From: JAAOZP01 sp038848185
Lineage (GTDB): Archaea; Thermoproteota; EX4484-205; JAAOZP01
NCBI GenBank assembly: GCA_038848185.1
Contig: JAWCNV010000003.1
Location: forward strand, 1-64,000
Direction of reading: 5' to 3'
DNA: 64,000 nt
The translations under genes were made by a program, and so were the position numbers. The notes beneath the pieces were generated by a model. That model was not told the DNA's origin, did no database searches, and saw only the letters and a program-made list of their open reading frames with translations. Of this stretch, positions 34,148-42,604 are shown one piece after another (positions within the stretch are counted from its first letter, which is position 1; each line of letters opens with the position of its first letter).

Positions 34148-35434
34148 TTACTTGAAAAGGTTTGAAAGCCTACACGCCACCAGTGGGATGAGAAGCTCAT
34201 CGCTCGTCAGGGAGCCGTGTGCACCAGCCTTAACAAACTCAGGCTCCATCCTCTCCTTCAAATCATAGTGAAATATAAGCCTCCCCTCACCTCTTGACAA
34301 TGCGGTGTAGTCTCCAATCCTTTCTGGTACGCAGGGCTTAACGTCACCTAAGCCGAAAACCCCCTTGTTAAGCAGCTCCCTCGATTTAAAAAGCTCAATT
34401 TCCCTGCCGATCTTTCTGCGAAAAGCTTTCTCGAAATTCTTAACGCCATCCTTCAGGTAGAGGTATGCTGCCCTAGACTCTCCGGCAGGAGGCATCACGA
34501 GAGAGTCCTTAAGCCAGTTTAAGCTGTTAAGCCTAATGGACTTGTCTTCCCTAACCTTTGACTGACCGTGGTCAGAGGTCATTACGAAAAGGGTTTTCCC
34601 AGCCGTATCTGGGTTGACCCTGCTGACGGTTTTTCTAATGAGGGTGAGAGTGTTCAGGAGCTCAAGATCAGCCTCAGTGCTGAAAGGCCCGTAGTAGTGT
34701 GATTGACCGTCGAAACTATCCCAGTAAGCGATTACGAGCCTCGTTTCCCTATCGTTGACGAGACTCACCAGGTTTGTCGCGAAGTCTACGCTTGTTAAGG
34801 CGGGAACTATCTTAGAACCTTTGTAAAGTATTGTTGACAGACCGCTGTTCCTAATACCGTATCTGATTATGATTTTAGACTCGACACCGGCCTCCTTAAG
34901 CCTCTCAGTTAGAACCTTCGTGTTCAAAAGCTTCTTAGCATCCATACCTAGGTCGAAGACCCTGTTCCTCCTCTCGTCGTTAACTGGGCTCAGCGAGATC
35001 ATGTTAACCATTGAGCCAAGCTCCTTGAGGAACATGGTGTACGCCACTATACCGTGCTCCTGTGGGGTGAGACCAGTGTTAAGACTGGTTAATGCTGTGG
35101 AGGTTGTTGAGGGGAAAACTGATGTTAAAGCCTTGAAGCAGACATTGTGTCCAAGGAGAAAACTGTTCAGAAGCCTCCTCAATTCTTCAGATGACCTTGT
35201 GAAAACATTGAGACCCATCGCATCCATTACTAGAAGCACAACCTTATCTACGTTTTTGAAGCCTGAGAACACGTTATCCTTTAAACATCTTCCAGCCGGC
35301 TTAATACCCATAAGCTTCATAAGGCTATTTGAAAGATTCGGAAGAGAGGAACCATCATAACCAGGTATGAAAAGCCCTTGAGAAACTCTTCTCAACCCCA
35401 GCTTCTCAACAGCCTCCTCCACCACTGGTAGCAT
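34148..35434 (-). CDS. Alkaline-phosphatase-superfamily phosphodiesterase/nucleotide pyrophosphatase-like protein
   Basis: A 428-residue protein with the type I phosphodiesterase fold. VVLLVMDAMGLN gives the first metal Asp, SVFPSTTSTALTSL provides the nucleophile Thr after the metal site, DSFDGQSHYYGP and TSDHGQSKV give the Asp/His metal ligands, and AGAHGSLTSDELLIPL is the C-terminal His motif. There is no signal peptide, so it is cytoplasmic. The frame is open further upstream, but a TATA-like GTTTATATGG at about 35457-35467 lies inside that extension, which favours the ATG at 35434. Nucleotide or phosphonate substrates are typical; none can be chosen here. Confidence 0.8.
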   Translation of the reverse strand: MLPVVEEAVEKLGLRRVSQGLFIPGYDGSSLPNLSNSLMKLMGIKPAGRCLKDNVFSGFKNVDKVVLLVMDAMGLNVFTRSSEELRRLLNSFLLGHNVCFKALTSVFPSTTSTALTSLNTGLTPQEHGIVAYTMFLKELGSMVNMISLSPVNDERRNRVFDLGMDAKKLLNTKVLTERLKEAGVESKIIIRYGIRNSGLSTILYKGSKIVPALTSVDFATNLVSLVNDRETRLVIAYWDSFDGQSHYYGPFSTEADLELLNTLTLIRKTVSRVNPDTAGKTLFVMTSDHGQSKVREDKSIRLNSLNWLKDSLVMPPAGESRAAYLYLKDGVKNFEKAFRRKIGREIELFKSRELLNKGVFGLGDVKPCVPERIGDYTALSRGEGRLIFHYDLKERMEPEFVKAGAHGSLTSDELLIPLVACRLSNLFK

Positions 35435-35483
35435 GCGAAGAATTCGAAGCCTCACCATATAAACGCTTATCTTAAGCATCCTC

Positions 35484-35858
35484 ATGCTTAAAACAATCAT
35501 GAGTGGGCTTGACTTCACCTACTTGGAGAAGGAGGATACTCTTGTTTTAAGACTCAAGGAACCGGGTGAAGCAACCATATCTCTCCCGAAGACTGTTTTA
35601 AAAACTGTTTTCGCAAAGGTTGAAGAAGGGTTTAATCTTTCATTGTCAACGCTCACTGGAGAGGCAACGCTCAGAATGCTTGTGATCGAGGATGCTGGCC
35701 CAGCTGCCCTTAGACTAACGGAGGAGCTGGCTGAGAGAATGAAAAGCTTTAGACTGAGCTGGAATGGGAGAGATTTAAAAATAGAAGGGTTGAAGCTCAG
35801 CGAGGAAAAGCTTGAACTCAGCTTCATAACTGTTCCCGTAGACTTAAGTGGGATTTAG
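35484..35858 (+). CDS. Hypothetical protein, 124 residues
   Basis: An intact small gene divergent from the phosphodiesterase gene. It is predicted mixed alpha/beta with no TM segment, Cys motif or known signature; two possible starts, ATG 35484 and ATG 35499. The hydrophobic pattern is regular (TLVLRL, ATISLPKTVLKTVF, LRMLVIED, LKIEGLKL), so it looks like a real folded protein. I do not recognise the family. Confidence 0.6.
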   Translation: MLKTIMSGLDFTYLEKEDTLVLRLKEPGEATISLPKTVLKTVFAKVEEGFNLSLSTLTGEATLRMLVIEDAGPAALRLTEELAERMKSFRLSWNGRDLKIEGLKLSEEKLELSFITVPVDLSGI

Positions 35859-35865
35859 GGCAGCT

Positions 35866-36057
35866 CTAATCAGCTTCTTCAAACCAGGGTTGCTCAGGAT
35901 TCTCCTTCAGCCTCCTGAACCTTTCCCTAAGCCTCCGGGTTTCCCTCCTATGCCTTAGGAAAGCACCTATGAGAAGAGCTAGGAAACTAAGAAAGATCGC
36001 GATCATGTAGAAGAAAAAGAACATCGACAAGTCTACCTGTGCCCTAATCATTTGCAA
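35866..36057 (-). CDS. Small single-pass membrane protein, 63 residues
   Basis: One strong TM helix (MFFFFYMIAIFLSFLALLIGAFL, about 12-34) is followed by a very basic stretch (RHRRETRRLRERFRRLK) that would lie in the cytoplasm, and an acidic end. Convergent with the preceding gene, seven bases apart. Function unknown. Confidence 0.55.
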   Translation of the reverse strand: MQMIRAQVDLSMFFFFYMIAIFLSFLALLIGAFLRHRRETRRLRERFRRLKENPEQPWFEEAD

Positions 36058-36113
36058 GGCGTGGGAAACATCCGTTATATATGTTTTACTGACTGGAAAC
36101 CTTTTTAAAGGCT

Positions 36114-36368
36114 TTGAGTAAGCAGAACAACCCAGAATTAAACGTGCTTAAGGCATACCTGCTCATAGTTTGCGAAGTAGGGTTGGAGAGAGAGATTGAG
36201 GAAGCAATTAAGAAAGTTAGCAACGTTACCAATGTTGACGGGGTCTATGGCGAGTACGACATAATAGTGACTGCTCAGGTTAGCGATATCAAGCAGCTCG
36301 ACCAAGTCGTTACAGAAGTAAGGCGGATTAAAGGGGTCTTGAGAACAATGACCCTGCTGTGTGATTAA
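36114..36368 (+). CDS. Stand-alone Lrp/AsnC RAM-domain protein
   Basis: An 84-residue protein starting at TTG. AYLLIVCEVGLEREIEEAIKK, then GVYGEYDIIVTAQV and LDQVVTEVRRIKGV, is the alpha-beta ligand-binding (RAM) half of Lrp/AsnC regulators without the DNA-binding half. Such proteins form oligomers that bind amino acids and may modulate full-length Lrp proteins. Two further RAM-only genes lie at 38228 and 38519. Confidence 0.8.
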   Translation: MSKQNNPELNVLKAYLLIVCEVGLEREIEEAIKKVSNVTNVDGVYGEYDIIVTAQVSDIKQLDQVVTEVRRIKGVLRTMTLLCD

Positions 36369-36370
36369 GC

Positions 36371-36730
36371 TCACGTGAATCCGCCGATACTTACCCTGGC
36401 GAAGGAGGCTCTCCAAGATTCTGAATTCTTCACACCGAAACTCGGCTGCTCCAGAAGATTCTCCCTAGAGCGATAAATCAAAGTGACTACAGGCCTGTGG
36501 AAAATGCCTCCGCCGCTTAACTTAACCTGCTCCAACAGGTTTAACGGTACTTCCAGCCGGATGATGCTCCTCCTGTTCCTCCTGCCGACATGCTCCTCGA
36601 AAAATATTCTTTGAGTAGTAAGCACTAAAGCACCCTTTAACGGGGCCTCAAGGAAGGTTGAGCCCCCTAAGAATTTCGCCGGCCCCTCGAACACGAGGCT
36701 TTCACCGAGCGGAAGCTTTCTCTCAGACAT
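36371..36730 (-). CDS. Hypothetical protein with PH/GRAM-like pattern, 119 residues
   Basis: The order GALVLTTQRIFFEE, then IRLEVPLNLLEQVKL, then VVTLIYR resembles the strand pattern of PH-like lipid-binding (GRAM/bPH) domains, where LTTQRIFF is the usual second strand. The similarity is weak and I would not assign function. ATG start at 36730; convergent with the RAM-domain gene, two bases apart. Confidence 0.55.
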   Translation of the reverse strand: MSERKLPLGESLVFEGPAKFLGGSTFLEAPLKGALVLTTQRIFFEEHVGRRNRRSIIRLEVPLNLLEQVKLSGGGIFHRPVVTLIYRSRENLLEQPSFGVKNSESWRASFARVSIGGFT

Positions 36731-36954
36731 TCACCAACACCCCGGCACATGCCTCCATATCCAATGTCTTAACCCCCTGCATGTAGGTTTTAACTTTTTA
36801 GTCTGCCACAGGTTTCTCCCTGTAAACGTGGGGTTTAACATTATGCTTAAAGCTTTAGCTTATTTGCACCAATGTGAAAACAGAAAATCATTTCTTTAAG
36901 CAGTAAAAGCATATTTATCTCCTATAGCTATCTGCAGGTAGAGGTTGAAGCATA

Positions 36955-37539
36955 TTGGGGGACAAGGATGAAGAGGCTCAGAGGCTCGCAGAGTTAAAGC
37001 AGTACTTGTCTGGGAAGAAGGCTGAGCTCGAGGATGAGCTTGAGAAGCTTAACAGCATTATGAGCGTCATAGATGACCTGTTAGCCTCGAAGAGCTTTAA
37101 AACCGGGATTGAAGTAATGAAGAAGCCTGAGGAGAAGCCTGAGGCAGAAGCAATCGCCCAGAGGCTTGAACTGGTTTACAAGGGGACTAAAGTAGGAGAC
37201 ATGGAGGTTTACCAGACTTACGCGAGAGCAGTGCCGCTTCCTGAGCTTAGGCTGAGCACAGCTACCTCGCCTTTCGAAGCCTTCCTAGTTAGAAAGGTTC
37301 TTGAACCAATGAGGGAGAGAGATGTTGAGAGAGCCGCTAAGAACGAGCTTAGGCCAGACCAAATGTTCTCCTACGATATACTTGAAGAGGGCGGCTTGTT
37401 GAAATCAATCATAGTTAGAAACTTCAGAGATAAGATTAGGCTTAGGGAGCTCGCGAACGCTGTCTCATGGACGTTCTTCACAATGGTCTCCAAGAGAAGC
37501 GGCGGAGTATCTGGCTCAGAAGAGTTAAACCAGCCTTGA
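36955..37539 (+). CDS. Hypothetical coiled-coil protein, 194 residues
   Basis: It starts at TTG after a 224-base spacer that contains a CATATTTATC TATA-like element. Residues 5-45 form a coiled coil (RLAELKQYLSGKKAELEDELEKL). The rest is a conserved-looking globular part with PLPELRLSTATSPFEAFLVRKVLEPM and SYDILEEGGLLKSIIVRNF. There are no metal or nucleotide motifs. It overlaps the convergent HAD gene by 15 bases. I do not recognise it. Confidence 0.6.
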   Translation: MGDKDEEAQRLAELKQYLSGKKAELEDELEKLNSIMSVIDDLLASKSFKTGIEVMKKPEEKPEAEAIAQRLELVYKGTKVGDMEVYQTYARAVPLPELRLSTATSPFEAFLVRKVLEPMRERDVERAAKNELRPDQMFSYDILEEGGLLKSIIVRNFRDKIRLRELANAVSWTFFTMVSKRSGGVSGSEELNQP

Positions 37540-38196
37540 CAGAAGCTGCTTAAGCTCCTCTATGCTTGAAGCAACTAGGTCTGCGCCAGCATCACTAAGC
37601 TTCTCCGCACTGCAGAGACTTGAAACAAAACCTATTGGCATTACGCCAGCGTTCTTAGCAGCATTGATGTCTATAGGGGAGTCGCCAATGTGAACCGTGT
37701 TCTCAGGATGCACGTTAAGCTTTTCACAAGCCTTAAGAAGAACATCGGGGAAAGGCTTAAGCCTGTCAACATCGTTTCTCGTGAAAACATCGTTGAAAAA
37801 CTTTTTAAGCCCTGTTTTTTCAAGAATTATTTCAGCCGCCCTGTTGCAATTGTTTGTGCAGACCGCTGTCTTAACACCCTTCTCTTTAAGCCATGAAAGA
37901 AGTTCTATAACACCATCCCTTACAACCGATTTGTCAGCAACCTTAAGCTCCAAAGACTCCACAGCTTCATATACCTTTCTCCTCAAAACCTTTAACTCGT
38001 CTTCACCCAAACCTTTTCCCCGCATGAATAATACAGCATCCTCAACATTTACAGAGGCAGGCTTAGATTCGGAAAGGACTCTCCTGTTAACACCCATTTC
38101 CACCAGCTTAGCTATAACAATCCTCCTAGCTGAACCAAGATCATAGTTGAACTCTATAAGGGTGCCGTCTAGGTCGAACAATACTGCTTCAATCAT
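37525..38196 (-). CDS. HAD-family phosphatase (phosphoglycolate phosphatase-like)
   Basis: A 223-residue HAD hydrolase. Motif I is FDLDGTL at 7-13, motif II is TNNC near 117, motif III Lys is in RLKPFPD near 149, and motif IV is GDSPIDINAAKNAG near 175. The cap between motifs I and II is helical, as in phosphoglycolate-type enzymes. The frame is open 28 codons further upstream, but the ATG at 38196 gives the normal N-terminus and avoids overlap with the next gene. Substrate is unknown. Confidence 0.85.
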   Translation of the reverse strand: MIEAVLFDLDGTLIEFNYDLGSARRIVIAKLVEMGVNRRVLSESKPASVNVEDAVLFMRGKGLGEDELKVLRRKVYEAVESLELKVADKSVVRDGVIELLSWLKEKGVKTAVCTNNCNRAAEIILEKTGLKKFFNDVFTRNDVDRLKPFPDVLLKACEKLNVHPENTVHIGDSPIDINAAKNAGVMPIGFVSSLCSAEKLSDAGADLVASSIEELKQLLSRLV

Positions 38197-38227
38197 CCGA
38201 AACCCGTAGTTAGCGGAAACAGTAGTT

Positions 38228-38473
38228 TTAAGTTTTAGCCTGCCCGACTGAAAGCACGACTCGCGTATCAGTTGTAACAATGGATTCGACGCTCCTTATC
38301 TTTAAAACAGTCTTCATAAGCCTCTCAACATCAAGCACGTCAACCCTTATCAGGAGATCTATGTCGCCAGTTAGCTCTATGGCTTCCCTTACCTCTTCAA
38401 TACTGAGAAGCCGCTCCATAACCCTATTCCTGTCGAACCCCTTAGATATTTTTGCAAGTATGAACGCCTGCAA
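38228..38473 (-). CDS. Stand-alone Lrp/AsnC RAM-domain protein (tandem copy 1)
   Basis: 81 residues, TTG start. FILAKISKGFDRNRVMERLLSI, then ELTGDIDLLIRVDV and TDTRVVLSV, is a complete RAM ligand-binding domain with no HTH. It resembles the next gene upstream in its central ELTGDIDLLI segment, so the pair came from duplication. Probably an effector-binding or oligomerising partner of Lrp-type regulators. Confidence 0.78.
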   Translation of the reverse strand: MQAFILAKISKGFDRNRVMERLLSIEEVREAIELTGDIDLLIRVDVLDVERLMKTVLKIRSVESIVTTDTRVVLSVGQAKT

Positions 38474-38518
38474 CCCTAAGCTGATATTAGAGGCTGCCCC
38501 ATATATTTCTTTCCCCTT

Positions 38519-38752
38519 TTATTTCGCCGTGCGAGACAAAATTACACGCGTGTCAGTCGACTCCACGCCCTTTATGTTCAATATTTCATCCACTATTCTC
38601 CTCAAGTCTGTTTCAGATGATGCTTCAACCTCTATCAGGAGGTCTATGTCGCCGGTGAGTTCGTAAACCTTCTTAACCCCGCTTATCTTAAGAACTTTTT
38701 CAATATTCCCTTGGAAACCGCTTGAAACCCTTACCAGTATTATTGCTTCCAA
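38519..38752 (-). CDS. Stand-alone Lrp/AsnC RAM-domain protein (tandem copy 2)
   Basis: 77 residues, TTG start, 45 bases upstream of its paralogue. It shares ELTGDIDLLI and the terminal TDTRV pattern with copy 1, otherwise diverged. No HTH domain. Convergence to the same small size suggests both copies are functional. Confidence 0.78.
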   Translation of the reverse strand: MEAIILVRVSSGFQGNIEKVLKISGVKKVYELTGDIDLLIEVEASSETDLRRIVDEILNIKGVESTDTRVILSRTAK

Positions 38753-38847
38753 ACCAGTATTCAGGTAACACTGGCCTGAGATAAATTTTTCCCAGAGGGA
38801 AAGGTTAAATACATCCTTGAGAAAAGGGGTCGAGGAGATGAGAAGCA

Positions 38848-39258
38848 GTGGCGGAGCAGTTTGTTAAGGTTAAGGACCTTAACACCGACTCCAAACACGT
38901 AAACCTTCTCGCCAAGGTGCTCTCCCTTTCTGAAGCAAGGGAAGTAACGTCGAGGTACGGAGGGTCTACGAACAAGGTTGCGGAAGCCAAGATCGGTGAT
39001 GAAACAGGAACCATACTGTTAACGCTGTGGAACGAGAATATCGACCTAGTTAAGCCGGATGACGTGATAGCGATTAAAAACGGGTATATCACGGTATACC
39101 AGAGAACAATGAGGCTTAACGTCGGCAAGTATGGATCCATAGAGAAGAGCGACACCCAGGTGGAAAACGTAGACACTTCCAACAACATGTCTGAGAAAGA
39201 GGTTGAGGCAGGCTATGGTGGCAGAAGGTTTAGCCGTGGACCAAGGAGAAGGTATTAG
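38848..39258 (+). CDS. OB-fold single-stranded DNA-binding protein (crenarchaeal SSB-like)
   Basis: A 136-residue protein starting at GTG. A single OB fold (VNLLAKVLSLSEAREV, then KVAEAKIGDETGTILLTLWNENIDLVKPDDVIAIKNGYI) is of the Sulfolobus SSB/RPA type. The tail is flexible and ends GGRRFSRGPRRRY, basic instead of the acidic tip common in SSBs, so partner or nucleic-acid contacts of the tail may differ. Single OB-fold SSBs of this type are characteristic of TACK archaea. Confidence 0.82.
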   Translation: MAEQFVKVKDLNTDSKHVNLLAKVLSLSEAREVTSRYGGSTNKVAEAKIGDETGTILLTLWNENIDLVKPDDVIAIKNGYITVYQRTMRLNVGKYGSIEKSDTQVENVDTSNNMSEKEVEAGYGGRRFSRGPRRRY

Positions 39259-39262
39259 GGAG

Positions 39263-39892
39263 CTAGCCTAATTCAAGCATCTTAACATCGCCTTTTGGAG
39301 AGGTTTCTTCGAAGACAACGGCTTGAAAACTGTACACACGGGTTTTTTTGTCAAGCCAACATTCAGGGGGCAAGCCAGCCTTAATGCAAGTGTACGATAG
39401 GAATGCTTCAGGACCCCACTTCTCCTCGACAGCAACCTGTGGAAGCAGAAGACCCCTGTGGAAGCCTCTTTCAACTATGAGGCCGTCTCTACCTATCTTG
39501 ATTTTACTCGGAAGCATCTTCTTATCGTCAACATCCATCAATTTGGGTGGGGTTAAAACACTGACATCTATAACAATCGAGTCCAGTTCCTCAAGGGAAA
39601 CAGGGGGGAAACGCGGGTCTTCGACTGCCGCTGCCACAGCAGCCTCAATCAGCGCTGAGACGAGTGGCTTAACAGGTTCGGGAAAGCCTATGCATCCCCT
39701 CAGCTCCTTACGCCCCAATTGGGCTGGGCCGATAAGCCTGTTTAAGGTTACGAAGACCCCGAAGGGCTCGTAGAAAACATCTTTCAAATCAGCCGGAGGG
39801 GTTTCCAGCATGTCTTCCCCAAGATATTTTTCAATCGCCCTCCTCGCCAGCTTAACCAGCAGCTCACCATCCTCTAGAGACAGCTCCATCAA
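39263..39892 (-). CDS. AMMECR1-domain protein
   Basis: 209 residues covering the whole AMMECR1 domain. The invariant core LRGCIGFPEPVKPL near 79 and DPRFPPVSLEEL near 110 are present, with PQVAVEEKWGPEAFLSYTCIKAGLP near the C-terminus. The family is nearly universal in archaea and eukaryotes; a redox or RNA-modification role has been suggested but not settled. Convergent with the SSB gene, four bases apart. Confidence 0.88.
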   Translation of the reverse strand: MMELSLEDGELLVKLARRAIEKYLGEDMLETPPADLKDVFYEPFGVFVTLNRLIGPAQLGRKELRGCIGFPEPVKPLVSALIEAAVAAAVEDPRFPPVSLEELDSIVIDVSVLTPPKLMDVDDKKMLPSKIKIGRDGLIVERGFHRGLLLPQVAVEEKWGPEAFLSYTCIKAGLPPECWLDKKTRVYSFQAVVFEETSPKGDVKMLELG

Positions 39893-39939
39893 TATTCAGG
39901 TTTAGAGACAGTCTAAAAAGGCTTTGCTCAGAATCCCAG

Positions 39940-41055
39940 CTACGGCCTGCCTTCAAGCGTTGTCCTTCTGAAGACGAATACCCTAATGAAACCGGATAAA
40001 AGTATCGTGAACCATAGCGGGGAGTAGATGAAGTAGAGGAGGGCGAAGCTGGCTAGTTTAAACCTGAAGCCCATTTCCTTAGCGATCTTACGGTAGAAGA
40101 GCGAGAAAACTATGAAGGATGCTAGCACAGCGACCAGAGTCTTTGTGAAAAGCAGAAGTATCTTAAGGAAAAGGCCGTATGAAAACACGGTCGTAAACGG
40201 TAATAAACCGGCGTAGAGCGAGGAGACCGTGAGCAGGCTCATCCAGATAAGCCTGTCCTCAACAAGCGTGTTTAGGGAGAGAGTTATCAGAAATGAAGCG
40301 AGTGAGGGGAGGACTAGGAAGAGCAGGAGGAGAATCAGCGAGGGCCTCTCCCTAAGTATTTTCAACAGGGTGCGCCAATTATCCTTAACCCAGATCGCAG
40401 CCCCAATCCCCCATCGAACACGCTGCTTAAACCAGTCCCTCCAGCTAGGCGGAGCATAGTTTATCACATGTGGAGTATCTATGAAGCCGAAGCGGAGCCC
40501 TGTGAGGTAGCTTCTAATACCTAGGTCGAAGTCGTCAGGTATCTTATACTTGAAGCCCCCCACCTTCTCGTACGCGGACCTCCATATGGCGAATGCTGCA
40601 CCGTTCAGCCCTAAGCACCTCCCAGTTTTCTTTGCGAAAAGCATGCCCCCGTAGTTGAAAGACATGAACTCGTAGTTCACCATCTGTCCGAGTAAACCGT
40701 TTCCTTTTGCGATTTTCATGATCTCCCCCATTTCGCAGCTCCTCATCGACTCTACAACTTTAGAAAGAAAGCTGTTCTCCACGACCGATACATCATCATC
40801 CAGAAATACGAGTAGGTCTCCTGAAGACTTTTTGAAAGCCTCTATAAGGGCGCTAACTCTTCCACCCCTCTTTTCTCGGAAAATGGTTTTTACAGGCTGG
40901 CTCTCAAGCTCTTCAACAACATTTTGAGAAGGAGTGTCGACAACTACTAGAACCTCCTTATTACGGTAATCATCTTTAACGAGTCTCTTCACAAGCCCGA
41001 TTAGATGGGAAGACCCTTTGTATGATGGGATTATTACTGATACTTTTACATCCAT
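39940..41055 (-). CDS. Family 2 membrane glycosyltransferase
   Basis: A 371-residue GT-A glycosyltransferase. VSVIIPSYKGSSHL is the N-terminal nucleotide-sugar fold, FLDDDVSV near 85 is the DxD metal motif, and RQRVRWGIG-like KQRVRWGIGAAIW near 203 is the QxxRW motif of processive enzymes. Three or four TM helices occupy about 225-365. So it probably polymerises or transfers a sugar at the cytoplasmic membrane. Divergent from the three-gene operon at 41210. Confidence 0.83.
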   Translation of the reverse strand: MDVKVSVIIPSYKGSSHLIGLVKRLVKDDYRNKEVLVVVDTPSQNVVEELESQPVKTIFREKRGGRVSALIEAFKKSSGDLLVFLDDDVSVVENSFLSKVVESMRSCEMGEIMKIAKGNGLLGQMVNYEFMSFNYGGMLFAKKTGRCLGLNGAAFAIWRSAYEKVGGFKYKIPDDFDLGIRSYLTGLRFGFIDTPHVINYAPPSWRDWFKQRVRWGIGAAIWVKDNWRTLLKILRERPSLILLLLFLVLPSLASFLITLSLNTLVEDRLIWMSLLTVSSLYAGLLPFTTVFSYGLFLKILLLFTKTLVAVLASFIVFSLFYRKIAKEMGFRFKLASFALLYFIYSPLWFTILLSGFIRVFVFRRTTLEGRP

Positions 41056-41074
41056 CTTCCGACACGGTTTTTAA

Positions 41075-41090
41075 GTTTATTATTATAAAC
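41075..41090. promoter_or_regulatory. Inverted repeat between divergent genes
   Basis: GTTTAT-TATT-ATAAAC, a 6-bp inverted repeat with a 4-bp spacer. It lies 20 bases upstream of the glycosyltransferase start and just before a second A/T-rich box (TTTTTAAATTTTT, 41095-41107) that could serve the plus-strand operon. It may be an operator or only a symmetrical A/T-rich promoter element. Confidence 0.3.
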
Positions 41091-41209
41091 ATGGTTTTTA
41101 AATTTTTGGCTAAACAGCTCCAGATCTAAAAGATAAGGGTTCCCTTTCCCACGTCGAAAATTTTTGCTTGCAGGAAGCGAAAATTTGCGCTTGCACACGG
41201 CATATTAAG

Positions 41210-42604
41210 ATGTTTTTGGATAGTTCCCCACGTGACTGGAAGATGCTCAGGTTGATAGTTAAAATCCTTAAGTTCCTGATAATACTTGTTGCAGCAGCCG
41301 TATTTAAGAACCTGATAGACTTGGCTTGGCGTGTTTCAACAGGCTTAGATTCAAACGGGTTGTCAAGCCTAATAACCATAGTTATTCTAGTTTTTTCATT
41401 CGTGCTCCTCCTACCTTTAGGAGACCCCGTTAAGAAGAGGGTTAGAGTAGTCTTCAAGGAGACTCTTATATTCCTCTTAATTTGGATGGCGGCATCTTTT
41501 TCAGTAGCCCTGCTCCACCAGCCTAAACATGCTTCAATAGGGTTCATACCCGCACTACTATACTTCTTCTTTAGAGTAGGCTTGGTTCCGAGCACTGGAT
41601 TCAGAATAATGTGTGAGAACCCATTTGAAGAACCTAAGGATCACTTGATCCTACTGTCCGTCGCACCGACTACAAGAGTTGCTTTCCTACACAGGTTAAG
41701 CCCTACAGGTCTTCTAAAGGTTTTGAAGGGAGAGGCAAGAATCCGTTTAAATAATCCGGAGAACGTTTTCATCAAATCCTTCAAGCATCGCCAGACCCTT
41801 GAGCTCAATGGAAGCCTTTCCTCCTTTGTCAGTAGGGTTGAAGCGAGCCTGACTCATGAGGCGGCAATACTGTGTGAAGCAAGCCCGCGTAAAGGCTTCT
41901 TCCAAATCAAGGTTAGAATCGCCTCTGACAATTCGCAAGTCTTAAGAAGTATTGTTGAAAAACTGTCAACACTAGATTTCAACAATGATGAGAATGTTGA
42001 AATAGTCTTAGAGAAATGGCGTGCTCTAAAACCTTGCGTGAAAACATTGCCTAGAGCATTAGGCGAGGCTGGGCTTAAACCAAGCTGGATCAATGGAAGA
42101 CTGCTGATAGCTGGCGACCAGGAAAACACTGAGAAGCTGGCGCTTCAAATATGCTTATCCCAGTTGAGAAGAAACACTATGGCCATCATATGGTGCAACG
42201 AAGAACCTGATAAAGATTCTCTTTTCCACGATATGATTGGGAAAACGCTTAGGGAAAATGGGTTCAGGCTTTTCGAGAAAACGGTTGAAACATGGAGAAC
42301 CCGCGACGGGATGGAAGTAGTTCTTGCAAACAGTGTTTCGAACAGGTTTTTGAAAAAAGCCTCGTCTAAACCAGTGGTCGCCATCTGGCTTAGGAATAGT
42401 ATCGAAGGCTTTGAGGTTGATGCTCCTGTGAAAATACTGACTTCCCAGGAATCCTATCCACATCACGGTTTTGAAGCGGATAATGTGATGCTCATAGAAT
42501 GCAGCAGGAGGCTTGCGGAATGGTTTCTTCCATCCGGTCATGGGATTGCGCTTGAAGGAAGGACGATAATTGTTTCCGCAAGAGAGGTGAGAGTACTGAA
42601 ATGA
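41210..42604 (+). CDS. Membrane protein of unknown function, first gene of a three-gene operon
   Basis: About 464 residues. Three or four TM helices lie in the first about 120 residues (ILKFLIILVAAAVF, LITIVILVFSFVLLLP, TLIFLLIWMAASFSVALL, and a weaker IGFIPALLYFFFRVGLV), then a soluble part of about 330 residues with alternating alpha/beta pattern and no motif I know. Starts at 41168, 41210 and 41243 are all possible; 41243 would begin right at the membrane segment. The stop overlaps the next gene by four bases (ATGA), so the three proteins are probably made together. The soluble domain may bind the HerA-like partner. Confidence 0.6.
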   Translation: MFLDSSPRDWKMLRLIVKILKFLIILVAAAVFKNLIDLAWRVSTGLDSNGLSSLITIVILVFSFVLLLPLGDPVKKRVRVVFKETLIFLLIWMAASFSVALLHQPKHASIGFIPALLYFFFRVGLVPSTGFRIMCENPFEEPKDHLILLSVAPTTRVAFLHRLSPTGLLKVLKGEARIRLNNPENVFIKSFKHRQTLELNGSLSSFVSRVEASLTHEAAILCEASPRKGFFQIKVRIASDNSQVLRSIVEKLSTLDFNNDENVEIVLEKWRALKPCVKTLPRALGEAGLKPSWINGRLLIAGDQENTEKLALQICLSQLRRNTMAIIWCNEEPDKDSLFHDMIGKTLRENGFRLFEKTVETWRTRDGMEVVLANSVSNRFLKKASSKPVVAIWLRNSIEGFEVDAPVKILTSQESYPHHGFEADNVMLIECSRRLAEWFLPSGHGIALEGRTIIVSAREVRVLK

